NCBI RefSeq assembly: GCF_000006405.1
Contig: NW_003207229.1
Span: 8,337-72,336, forward strand
Origin: Perkinsus marinus ATCC 50983
Taxonomy: Eukaryota; Perkinsozoa; Perkinsida; Perkinsidae
Direction of reading: 5' to 3'
Length of the DNA: 64,000 nt
The notes beneath the pieces are model-generated. The model ran no database searches, was not told the DNA's origin, and saw nothing but the letters and a program-made list of their open reading frames with translations. Every line of letters starts with the position of its first letter. Positions within the stretch are counted from its first letter, which is position 1. A program made the position numbers and the translations under genes. This document shows positions 54,703-64,000 of the stretch, one piece after another.

Positions 54703-56656
54703 TATACGGGATTAGCTTCGCAATGAACCTCCTCAGTTCTTCAAATGCTTCTGTAGCAGCACGACGACGACCAAAGCCGTGCAAGATACCATCTTGCAAT
54801 CTTGCATTTTCTCAGCTCTCCAGCGCAATCTATTATAGTCGTCTTAACGATTTCTCCATTCAATTATAACAACGTTAGGTCCTCTCTCGGGGTAAGGTTA
54901 TCACCCAAGATGATAGGCTTGTATAGGCCAGTAATGGTAGTACTACTAAGGTTTGCATCAGGTCCAGTGCTGCATCTGTAGTGGGAAGTGTGACTGACAT
55001 GCTCAAGGACTGCATGCTCGGTACTGCTTCTTGCGGAGTCGCAGCTGCAGGCGGTGATCTCCTTCTGGGGGGTCGGTCGTGGCCGAGTCAGTCTTCTTGG
55101 GGTTCATAAAGCAGTAGTTGGGATGGTTTTTGGAAGTTGAAGTTATGGTTTATCGTATTAGGGCGTAGCAGAGCGCTCAAGAGAGGATCTTACCGAAGGG
55201 GCGCTCGCTAGGCAATTTTAATACAAAGAAGACGAAAGTGTTCATAGTAGAGGCTAGTACATGCCAGTATGCTTCATCAGACTATCTCAAGCTGTATTAG
55301 CTAGGGAGTCACCTTCCACTGGCGATTCGATGTGTGATTCATAGTATATCGTATATGGTAGGCTTACATGTGGTGTTCCTCATGATAACTCCATGCTATT
55401 TGCAGCGAAGTGAACGGATGGAAATCGCGTCTTAGAATATAACATCTGTGCGAATCGAACCTTGGCCGCCTGCTTCCCAGCAGTGACTCCCTCGAGTTAG
55501 ACTACCAGACTTCCATAAAACCGATGGCTATGTCCCATTCGTCTTCAGGGACTGAACTATCAACAAAGTTGTCGACTTCGGACAGTTAAATTCTCGTTTA
55601 GGACAAGTTTAGACAGCACACAACACTATGGCGCGCGCAATCGATTTAGACTACGATAACGCTAGAGGGAATGCTTGATTTATGCTAGTCAACTTCATGT
55701 GAATGAGCAACATCAACAAGTATGGGACTACAAACTTCATTTCAAAGTCACTTGAATTCCACCATCGCTGTGAGATTGTGCTGAGGACTGCCTCCTGATG
55801 CGGCTATACGTGCAAAATTGGAGTATACGAAATAGACAAGGTTGGTTGTCAGCCGGTCGCACTCCAATTTGCTGTCAAATTGGCGGCAACAATCAAATAC
55901 GACAACTTGCTGTTGAAAGTATGCAGAAGGTGTCGAGAAAGACAATTGCTGTCACTTTCGACAATCAAAGTGCTGTCGAAAATAATTTATACCGTAATTT
56001 TGAAGTATACCACTAGCGGCGGCGCTGATTCAGGCTCGGTCGTCTAGCGTGTTATTATCGCGATGGAATTTATCGTGGATTTTAGTAAGACTTTCTCTTT
56101 GGCAGTATAAGGCAACGCGATACCACACTGGTTCACGAGATGGTAGTTGATTACAGCTGGCAACGAGTCTATTGAAGCCAGCCAGGAGAGCAAATCAAAA
56201 AGGATCCAAATATCGCAACAAGAAGGGCTTGAGTCATTAAGTCTGACGACTTCGATCTTACGACTTAATGAAAGACTTCTGGATCACTTGTGTAGTTGTC
56301 ACCACCACCAATCACACGACTAACTTATTCATCCGTTCGCGTGATGACAGCTCGCGCTGTGCTCACACTCGTTATAATTGATATCTTCAGTAGCGTACGC
56401 AAAGCATGAAACGGTTTCACTACCGAGTACAAAAATAGGATGATAAATACTCCTTTGATCCAACTGCAACAGCACTGTGTTACGTCCTGCAACGACCAGG
56501 ATAGCGCGGCAATAATCAATGTTCTCCTCCGTGTCTCGATATGACACAGTATGCATTAGTCTTGAATACGATGTACACTCGAATACAATTCAGCATGACA
56601 GAGAAAACTGCAAACTACGAATGTGTTCATGAATACGTTGCTTTCTAACAACAGTC
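54703..56656. other. gene-free stretch with a SINE-like tRNA remnant
   Basis: No convincing exon. It contains the tRNA-like piece at 55443-55515 and, at 55845-55990, a patch where GCTGTC, TTGTC and GACAA words recur. Confidence 0.4.
55443..55515 (-). mobile_element. tRNA-like SINE remnant
   Basis: On the minus strand: TAGTCTAACTCGAGGG (A-box region), a stem around CTGCTGGGAAGCAG, and AAGGTTCGATTCG (B box) at tRNA-like spacing. The T-stem and acceptor do not pair well, so this is not a working tRNA; a tRNA-derived SINE head is likely. Confidence 0.5.
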
Positions 56657-57637
56657 TTATGACACGACGACGAGATCGGCCACGACGGTGTCTTCCATCG
56701 GCTTGAATGCGCTTGGGAACATGCGCATCCAATCAGGCGGGCCGTAGTCGGCGACACGAGGTTCGGGGTCGACCACTGCCCAAGCACAGTTCTCTTCAAT
56801 TCCCATTGAGTTGATGCCGGACTGGACAAGAAAGTAACCTTGGTCACCCCAGAAGGTCCCCCATGAGTTCTTCACGATATAATATTCTTTACCGTCTTCA
56901 TCTTGACCCCAACCAATGATGACTATGTCATGATCCAAACTCCAATTCCCAGGAGTAGTCGCGCGCACTATGTCGCCAGGATGGTATTTGCCGTTTTCGA
57001 CCACGCTGGAGTCAACAGCGCAACTGATAGGGCCACGACGATAGATCTCGGCCTTGATCATGTGAGGAGTGGGGTTGGACATTTTGCCAAACTCAGTGAC
57101 GAAATAGCGACCATAACGTTGAACAGGATAGCAAGGCCCGGTACCGGCCGGAGGGTCGCAGTTGATGCAGTTGTCGATCGGGGAGCACTGACCGTCCTCG
57201 CCCCGGTAAAATTGGCATTGGTCGTCCGGAAGACCCTCGAGATGGGCAAACTTGTAAACACCAAAGTCTTCGCCACCATGACAGGAGCCAGCTATGTCTC
57301 GTCCGCAGTTGAGGACGACTTGACGAGCTACGTTGACCTCGGGGAACTGAGCCTTGTTGGCCACTTTGAGCCTGTCGTTGATGACACCAACACCAGCATG
57401 GAGCCAGCAGGAGCCACAGTACTTCGGAGCATGCTGATTGAGAACCTTGGTGATGTAATTGACACCATTGTGATGACGCCAGTCGAAGGTAGCAGGCAAC
57501 TGATGCTCTTCAGTGTAGGTATGAGGCAACGGTGAGATGACGACCTCGTGATTGGCATGGTCACTGAACATAGCCTTACGGCAGCCGGCAGCCGCAACGT
57601 AGCCGAGAAGACCAGCGTGGAAGGCTAAGACCAGCAT
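56657..57637 (-). CDS. cathepsin X/Z-type cysteine protease (papain family C1)
   Basis: Intronless, 326 residues, starting MLVLAFHAGLLGYVAAAG (signal peptide). Short propeptide, then the mature start LPATFDWRHHNGVNYITKV. The active-site cysteine is C77 in YCGSCWLHAG, preceded by NQHAPK. The oxyanion glutamine and the three-residue HAP insertion match the HIP mini-loop that defines cathepsin X/Z. Histidine H236 is in LDHDIVIIGWG and asparagine N257 in VKNSWGTFWG. About 13 cysteines support disulfides. Cathepsin X is a lysosomal or secreted carboxypeptidase with a very short propeptide, which fits the distance here. In a parasite it could act in digestion or host interaction; that is inference. 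There is an extra C-terminal tail of about 35 residues after AWAVVDPEP. Confidence 0.93.
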   Translation of the reverse strand: MLVLAFHAGLLGYVAAAGCRKAMFSDHANHEVVISPLPHTYTEEHQLPATFDWRHHNGVNYITKVLNQHAPKYCGSCWLHAGVGVINDRLKVANKAQFPEVNVARQVVLNCGRDIAGSCHGGEDFGVYKFAHLEGLPDDQCQFYRGEDGQCSPIDNCINCDPPAGTGPCYPVQRYGRYFVTEFGKMSNPTPHMIKAEIYRRGPISCAVDSSVVENGKYHPGDIVRATTPGNWSLDHDIVIIGWGQDEDGKEYYIVKNSWGTFWGDQGYFLVQSGINSMGIEENCAWAVVDPEPRVADYGPPDWMRMFPSAFKPMEDTVVADLVVVS

Positions 57638-60069
57638 TCGAGAAAAAATCCTGCGGAGGACTATTTAAGACGGTAAGGGCTCCTGCCTACGTGTATAATG
57701 GAGACCTTACGAACGGCTGGCAAGAGCGGTAAGAGCTTTCTACGCAAACTAAACTCAAGCTTAACTATGGCCTCTATCTCAGGACTTGAGCATTAAACAA
57801 TTGTCGTGAGGCAACGACCTTGACGAAATATGCTCTTCTGAGGCGGAGCGATGTGCGGAGCACCAGGTTTCGCCAACTCGCCAAACTTGGCGAAACCTGT
57901 AACCGAATGGTCAAATGACTAGTCGGCAAAATCCTTTATAACCCCCTCGCAGACGGAATTACAGCGCATTGGTATCTGTAGCGAACAGGTTTCGACGAAA
58001 TTTTTGGTATGACCGTTCACCAAACTTTCGAATTCGCTCGCCCGTACGCGCAAACCACCTTCATAGCATGTAATTTGCCTACAAGGGGTGGTCCAAATCC
58101 GTTTCTGTGCAGGATAGGACCATAATTTTCGCTCTGTTAGGCGAATACTTTCAACGCAGCCAAACTAAACCAGGAATCAGCGAATTTATCGTAGAAAATG
58201 GGGTCATTCAGAATTTGCCAACAAATTAATTCAATAGGTGAAAGCTCTTGTACACGCATGATTTGCCTAAAACTTGTGCGTATTCAGCTTATAACCAGTA
58301 TTCGCCGTAAATTGTCGCCGAAACATGTTTGCTGATTTTCATGGCATGACAGAATTCCGCGGATGACGGTTGCGTCAACTTGGCAGTTTTTGGTTAGAGT
58401 CTCGATTCGAGACTTTTGAAGGTGATATTCAAGTTCATGATGAGTTGTTCATCATATCAGATCATTTCCGACAGATGACCATGGGACTTTCGTTGACTTT
58501 CGACTTACATGAAACATCGTGACATAATACTATGACTATAATATGGATGCGAATACTCTTCACTCGTTTCAGACTGAGCTTTGGGAACAGCTCCTTGAGC
58601 CAGGCGTCTTGACGTGTAACCCGACACACATCACGTGTCGGCCGAGGTGATTGTTACGTCTTAGATCCTACGAGAGTTGTAATGACATCAGATCGTAGAG
58701 ATCTTATCTCGCTTGCGTGTAGAATGCCAAGTTCTTGCCTTGTTGGTTCGTGACTCGCTGTTAGGAAGGTATGCACTAATTTTGTGGTTGAGTATCTTTC
58801 ATTTGTGTGTAAATATTTGATAATTCGGTGAGTGGGCTTTTCCGCCGTGTTAGAGTGTCTTTTATCTTTCCCGGAACTTCAAACGCAAAACAATAACAAT
58901 ACGCAGAATAAACTCAATCAATTGAAATCAGATATGGCTATTGTCAGCACTTCTACTTTCTAGTATTTCATACACCACTTACCAATAACTTGTTTACACT
59001 GAAATTTCAGTAAGATTCCACAAGTTGTGGACCACAACGGAATCAAGAATATCAATACAAGACTGAGACGGAACCATCAGTGTTGCACTGCAAGTACAGA
59101 GACATAAGCGCAATAACGACCATATACCCTACATGGCACACGGGTTTCATGACGAAACCACCAGTGTTGCACTGTAAGTACCGAGACATGAGACCTACAT
59201 GGACCGTGGTAACTCATTCATAATGTATTAAGATTCTTGACAAATGGGAAACGTGACGTACGGGACTCATAAGAGAGCGTGTCACGTCACGAATGAGGGA
59301 CGAAAATGAGAGAGGATGGAATAAGGACATGTATATGCGTAAGCTGGACACAAGATGAGGCTGTGGTGAGACAGACGAACTATCGTAGTTCGGCACAGAA
59401 CTAACCTCACCATATTTGTTATCCACCAACTCCATAAACTCAAGACTGTTAGATACTAAATCGGACTCAGTAACGTTACACGACCCATTAAGGATGAATG
59501 AAAACAGTGAAACATGGGATGGAAACAGAGTGATGACATGTTTATATTATAAACTTCACAAGACTAACAATTGGTCCATAAATTGTTTATAACAATTTAT
59601 TTACACTTCGCTCCGCTGGTTGCACAATTTCTTGAATGTTGGTATAATCTGTGTCTTCCGACGACTAGGCAAAACCCGTATACTCATGAATCATGCCAAG
59701 TCGCGGAAATCAGTATTCAGCAAGAGTTGCTGAATTCCTTCCTACGTAGGTGTTATACCAACCATTTCTCCGCCTCCAACCAAATCGTTCTTTCACCAAG
59801 AACTCCGCCGTTTTCTAGTCCAGTATCGGAAACGCCGACCCGGTGTTATCAGCGTAATATACCGTATTTGACCGCTTGTCTTGGTGTTTGGCAAATGAAA
59901 TCTGTGCGGTGGTTACTTGGCGAAATCCGAGTTGGCGAAACCTGTTACGCCCGCGATGTGCGCATCTTCCACCTCGCTCGCCGAATATGCATTTGAGCCA
60001 AAAACGGATGACCGCTTTCAACCACTCCCAAGCAGACTACGACGGGAAGGACGACACATTCAATCTTTC
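57638..60069. other. 2.4-kb stretch without a supported gene
   Basis: Holds the inverted repeat at 57864-57899, whose arm TTGGCGAAACCTG recurs at 59932-59944. It also holds a direct duplication of about 40 bp (59073-59112 and 59151-59190, core AGTGTTGCACTG). Several weak open frames exist but none is convincing. Confidence 0.4.
57864..57899. repeat. 13-bp perfect inverted repeat, 10-nt spacer
   Basis: Arms CAGGTTTCGCCAA (57864-57876) and TTGGCGAAACCTG (57887-57899). Confidence 0.95.
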
Positions 60070-60330
60070 CCTAGTAATTTCAGCGCTGTTGAAGATGATC
60101 TATGATGAGATCGACCAGAACTTCCGTGACAGACCGTAGGATGGTCCGAAAGTCACCAACGTTTTTCTTTGTTAGCTGCATAGAATATGTCCAAGGCATC
60201 CAGGATAGAGATCGCCCGTTCAAAGATGAAGAATACCATAGGCCATATCTCCCGTGATAGAAGAACGTCATAGCGTTAAAATGGCATGCCACAGACGGCT
60301 TATACCCCATTAGAACTCAGCTGAGGCAAA
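60070..60330 (-). CDS. possible exon of an unidentified gene
   Basis: The minus strand reads YDVLLSREIWPMVFFIFERA then ISILDALDIFYAANKEKRW in one frame, with composition like a helical protein. After an intron-like GTGACT it could continue into TEVLVDLIIDHLQQR. It has no start or partner exons that I can define. Confidence 0.25.
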
Positions 60331-61043
60331 TGGTATCTTATATACTCGCAATGCATTGCGAGGCTTCCCATGACTGTAAATTCTGCACAAATGGCAAGTC
60401 TCATACACAGACGTGGAGCGATCAGATGGGCTAGTTGGCTACGAAGCCAGTGAATCGGTCAAGTACATGGTTTGTTGAGCTTCACTTCAGCCGTGCTCCT
60501 GTCGAACGGTGTTATGTTGGGTAAGGATTGCATGTTAGCATAGGAGAGCGAGAGTTCTACCTCACATGCTATGACCTCTAGTTGGTGGGAATACCACAAC
60601 GACAGGAACTGAATCAATTTAACTGATCGACGAAGTCCGCAAACTCAAAATTAGAAAATTGTAAGCTTCCTCTCCAACACGATCGTGTATCTGCACCAAC
60701 ACATTGATTGCTCATGATTATGCAGGCACCCACTTATGACAGCCGACAGGGTCTCGCGTCTCCTTATCGGCCATACGTTGCGCGGCCACGATATCCGCTG
60801 TCCGTTTCCGAGCTTCATGCATTCATCATTGCTGTTTGTCAACATTGCCGATTTATACTAGTGTTCGAAGGTTGTCTCAATTTGAACGACTCCGACACCT
60901 CCAACAATGACGATGATAACGAGCCCAGGTCGAACAATGACAGGGCTGGAGCATCGAACGAGATTACAGTGGCTGGTCTGTGAGAAGAGAGTGAAATCCT
61001 TCTCGTTGGTCGTAGCGTTGACAAGATCAAATTCGTTGTCTCA
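60331..61043. other. upstream region of the acidic-protein gene, possible 5' exon
   Basis: A plus-strand open frame 60714-60983 (MIMQAPTYDSRQGLASPY, later NLNDSDTSNNDDDNE) could be a 5' exon of the gene starting at 61044. The in-frame stretch EILLVGRSVDKIKFVVS directly precedes that ATG and might be coding too. The rest shows nothing. Confidence 0.3.
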
Positions 61044-62180
61044 ATGGATCCCGAGTCGTCACCTCCTAATATTCCAGAGTATACTGGCAACCACACTAAA
61101 CACAAATCCTTCCTGGTCAAGAAAAGAAGTCCTGAAGGGGAAGGTGAGGTTGAGAATCAGAGTGATCCTTCCGACCTCGCAAATACAACTGAAAACGTGT
61201 ATAAGAAAGAAGTGATCGACGATGATTTGCCTGTTGTCGCTAGAACGAGTTCGAACGGAGATGTCCACGAGGAATACAAAGCGACCGATGGAGAAGCATG
61301 GCCGATACAGGAGACTACCATCGTAGTTTCTGCCATGGAGACTTCGAGTATATCGAATACCAGTCACCCTATCGCAACTGAGGACGACCCTCAAGCTCAT
61401 GAGGCCGTAATGCTCCTTACAAGCTCAAGCAATCTCGTGGAGCAATCAGACGTTACTACCGACAGTACTGGTTCGGAAAATGCGAGCCACCCTAGTCTAG
61501 ATGAAAATAAATGGAGTGATGCTGAAATGACTGGTAACACTCGAACTGAGGAGGTAGCTGCCTCTGTGGAAAGCAGTCCGGACGCTAAGGACATCGGCAT
61601 GGAGGGTGTGACTGCACAGCCTGGCAAGGTATCCGGTGATGAATTCGCGGCCGAGATTGCGGGGACCGAAGAGACGAGTAGCGAGACTGCAATTGTGCAT
61701 GGTGACAGTTCTCAACAAGAGGCGACCGCGACCTTGGGAGTCCGCGTCTTGGTGACGAGCCCAGCCCCAGTCATCGATAGCCATGTTGCTATCAACGCTG
61801 AAACTTCTGATGCAATTCTACCTAGTGAGCAGGTAAACAGTGTGTGTCTATGATGACACCCTATTGGTGCTCGCGTTTGATTCCAGGTCTCCTGGAATGG
61901 ACGTTTTCCCGTACAAAACAGCTGCATGCACGATGTCAACTTGAATGCGAATCAAGATGGCTTTGATCTATACGTTGACCCGAGAGATCACTTCTGCCTT
62001 TCTGAGACGAGGTGGTGCTCTCCTGGGTGCTCCCCTATAAGTGAGTACCTGTCACGAATCACGTGGGTACTGACCATCCGTTCAGGCCTGCATACCGACT
62101 CATCAGTGGGCGGCGCAAGGCCTGAACGCTCTAGAGTCCATTTCTCGCCTCCCGTGGGGATCAGCAACGAGTGGGCTTGA
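61044..62180 (+). CDS. acidic, Ser/Thr/Glu-rich disordered protein with cysteine-containing C-terminal exon
   Basis: Exon 1 (61044-61832) encodes 263 residues from MDPESSPPNIPEYTGNHTKH, almost all low-complexity S, T, E, A and D, with no hydrophobic core. A 54-nt intron (GTAAAC to TTCCAG) leads to exon 2 (61887-62180): VSWNGRFPVQNSCMHDVNLN, QDGFDLYVDPRDHFCLSETR and WCSPGCSPI, with four cysteines, ending ISNEWA. A 45-nt GTGAGT to TTCAG segment inside exon 2 (62040-62084) is a multiple of 3 and could be an alternatively kept intron. The true start may lie upstream. No family is recognised. Confidence 0.6.
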
Positions 62181-62192
62181 ATTTACGAAGTG

Positions 62193-62529
62193 TCAACGTT
62201 GATATCTTCCCTCAGGTATTTCCTCTGCGCTGTCCACAATCATGGTAAAGCATGTGTAGCAGCTATCTCTGTCGGGGGACGATATCATGATGAACGCCCC
62301 GTCATTGCCATCGGGTGATACTGACCGGCCCAGTCTGAATATAGCCATAGCATGAGGGCTGTTCCAGGAAGCATCTTGAACGACTGTTTTTGCCATCGGG
62401 CTTCCCCCTAGGGAATTCCTCTATGCATGTGTTGGCAGTTATCGCGATCAGGTCACTCACGGATTCAGTTTCTACCCAATCAGTTGCCCTTGCCGTCCTT
62501 GCCATTGGATCAGTAGCTGGAATGCTCAT
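62193..62529 (-). CDS. small protein of about 98 residues, two exons
   Basis: Starts MSIPATDPMARTARATDWVE TES (split for length). A 41-nt intron (GTGAGT to CATAG) leads to RNSLGGSPMAKTVVQDASWN, SPHAMAIFRLGRSVSPDGND, GAFIMISSPDRDSCYTCFTM and IVDSAEEIPEGRYQR, stop at 62193. Splicing keeps one frame and removes an early stop seen in the unspliced frame. The gene ends 12 bp from the stop of the plus-strand gene to its left, a tight convergent pair. No signal peptide, helix or known domain is seen. Upstream exons beyond 62529 cannot be excluded. Confidence 0.5.
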
Positions 62530-63451
62530 TTGTGGATACAGGTCAGCTCCTTGTCGCTGAGCTCATTCGAGTGTACTGTACTTCCCAGACGCTTCTCACG
62601 TTGGAGAGCACGCCGGCATCATCAGGCCCCCGATGAGTTTGGTCTAGATATGACAATAGACGACTACAAGGATTCACGCGAGCCTTTCCATGGTGAAGTA
62701 GGTTCCAGGTGCCGTATTGGTTCCGATTCATCACTACCTTATTGAAGTTTCAACCAGAAATATCACTCAGTTGATGCAGATTATTGGAATTTGCACGTGG
62801 AAAAATACGTCCTTTTTCATGTGTGTGTGAATTCAAAGTCCAACGCCGACAACACGTTTCAGTTGGACTACCATCGATGCTTCACTAGTAAACAGTGCTT
62901 TAAGCCTCTTGCATTAGCCGCTTTCTCTTCGTTAGCGCCTCTGAAGTTTTTTCCTCTCAGACTGCCGCGCGCCACCGAGGTCCACATGAGGACCTGATAA
63001 GCTTTTGAACATGCTACTGGTCGCATCGTGGATCATGCTTTAGTCGAGGTTTCGTCAAACACTCAATTGTTGAGTGCTTTCTGAGCAGTACGGGCTTGTA
63101 TGCTCTTTCATAGGGGAGTAGTTTTGAAGGGCGACTCGTTAGGAATCACTCGATTACACATAAAGAATGTGTGTTATGTCCTCAACACCTTAAGTGTGCA
63201 ATGTTAGACCCAACTTTATCAACCAGCAACTGTATCTCTCAATTGAGTGAAGCGAATACTCCGAATATGGTGGTTCAAGGTTGGCCTCCCATGGGAACAC
63301 ATGTGGTGACACCAGTCGAAGTAACTTGATGAACTCAACAACACCTATTCTCCTCACGCGAAACCATACAAATAGTACAAATAGCTAACATTGTATGACA
63401 CATTACAAGAAAAGGCAAATCATTAGGAACAGTAAAGCCAGAGCAGATCAG
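62530..63451. other. no clear gene
   Basis: The frame 62530-62745 (+) may be an exon (IDDYKDSREPFHGEVGSR) but lacks partners. The rest shows nothing. Confidence 0.3.
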
Positions 63452-64000
63452 TCAACCATCATCACTATCGTCACAAAGATCGACAACTTCCTCATAATTC
63501 TCTTCGTGACCCCTACAGGAGCGCTTCCATCTTCACCAAATAGAAGCTTGTCTTACCCGTCCACCGTGTCCCTCCCGCCCAAGTACTCCTTGTCAAGCCT
63601 AGCTCGTTTGAGAGGTACATCAGTATCACAACTCTACAATGATGAAGCAGGTACGGTATATGAGAATGTCTAGTGCTCACTTTGTCATAATGACCATCTA
63701 CAGCAGAGGACCTCGTCGAGGCTGTCGAATATGAACAACATCCATCAGGATCACGACCGTCCTGAGACATCCAGCAATAAGGTCGATTTCAGAATGCCCG
63801 GCTTACCGTGGTGCCGTCGTGATTGGGTGGGTAAAGACTCCATTCTGCCGTTGACTTGGTGACGAAGACCTACTGTCCTCATACTCTCCCACAGTGTATT
63901 AGTAGTGTCCTCACCTCCTCAGCTTGGGTCCCTTTCGTTGCACGCAGTATTGCCAGGATGAAACCATCGATAAGGATCTTATCAGGTCGTAGTACTGCAT
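63452..64000 (-). CDS. 3' part of an unidentified gene with acidic C-terminus
   Basis: Minus-strand exons run in from the right edge: PDKILIDGFILAILRATKGT (to about 63920), DSRSSSPSQRQNGVFTHPIT (about 63830-63870), DGRDPDGCCSYSTASTRSSA then VDGHYDK (63683-63765), SCDTDVPLKRARLDKEYLGG (63560-63636) and GHEENYEEVVDLCDDSDDG, stop at 63452. Introns have GTGAGC, GTAAGA and GTGAGG donors and are about 45 nt. The C-terminal VVDL followed by DDSDD looks like a SUMO-interaction motif, which hints at a nuclear protein, as does the basic LKRARLDK. The 5' end is outside the window. Confidence 0.55.

Noticed and set aside
56903-57535. Plus-strand ORF of 210 codons opposite the cathepsin gene
   Set aside because: It is the antisense shadow of a clear protease coding sequence.
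1-64000. Spliced-leader RNA gene or telomeric repeat
   Set aside because: I looked for a dinoflagellate-type leader (CCGTAGCCATTTTGGCTC) and for TTTAGGG/TTAGGG arrays and saw neither.

Overview
The window looks like nuclear DNA of an alveolate protist, most likely a Perkinsus-type perkinsozoan. This rests on: a calcium-dependent protein kinase of the kinase plus four EF-hand type known from alveolates, plants and some green algae; dense genes on both strands; many very short GT-AG introns (about 45-55 nt) with occasional longer ones; two ordinary eukaryotic nuclear tRNA genes; and small secreted cysteine-rich proteins. The genus is inference. No ribosomal RNA or spliced-leader gene was seen to settle it.

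Layout. 1-779 holds the 3' end of a multi-pass membrane protein gene (+). 2325-7160 is an intron-rich minus-strand locus of unknown function. A tRNA-Cys lies at 8595-8665 (-). An unidentified, probably membrane-protein, locus (9122-10048, -) borders a Ty3/Gypsy-type retroelement fossil (10072-14505, -). 15762-16988 has a small membrane protein (-) and a small secreted protein (+). DCAF13/SOF1, a small-subunit rRNA processing factor (19327-21639, +), converges on the CDPK (22009-23943, -). 25025-26092 is a secreted cysteine-rich protein (-). 27029-31630 is a large unknown minus-strand gene whose introns are full of repeats, and next to it is a candidate GPI-anchored surface protein with a poly-serine stalk (31682-32559, -).

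33-39 kb is repeat-rich: a tRNA-His, two small minus-strand genes, a GATTC-rich tract, and tandem tRNA-derived SINE-like units. 39-43 kb has two tandem glutathione S-transferase genes with matching intron positions. 43.5-44.2 kb is a 56-bp minisatellite. 44-52 kb is gene-dense: a START-like membrane protein (-), an unknown (+), a membrane-anchored J-domain protein (+), a small membrane protein (+) and a coiled-coil protein (+). 53-58 kb has a two-RRM RNA-binding protein (-) and a cathepsin X/Z-type protease (-). 61-64 kb has an acidic disordered protein (+), a small gene converging on it (-), and the 3' end of another minus-strand gene.

The genes do not form an operon or an obvious pathway. 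Most gene models were spliced by eye, and small exons or exact ends may be wrong. The most interesting signals are not genes. (a) A 19-nt motif, AATTTCGTGGCGCGTGACG, recurs just inside the 5' end of introns in unrelated loci and looks like an introner-like intron family. (b) The window holds many short perfect inverted repeats with almost no spacer and no shared sequence. (c) A dispersed repeat of about 170 bp lies in introns and spacers. (d) An interleaved pair of perfect inverted repeats has pseudoknot topology.
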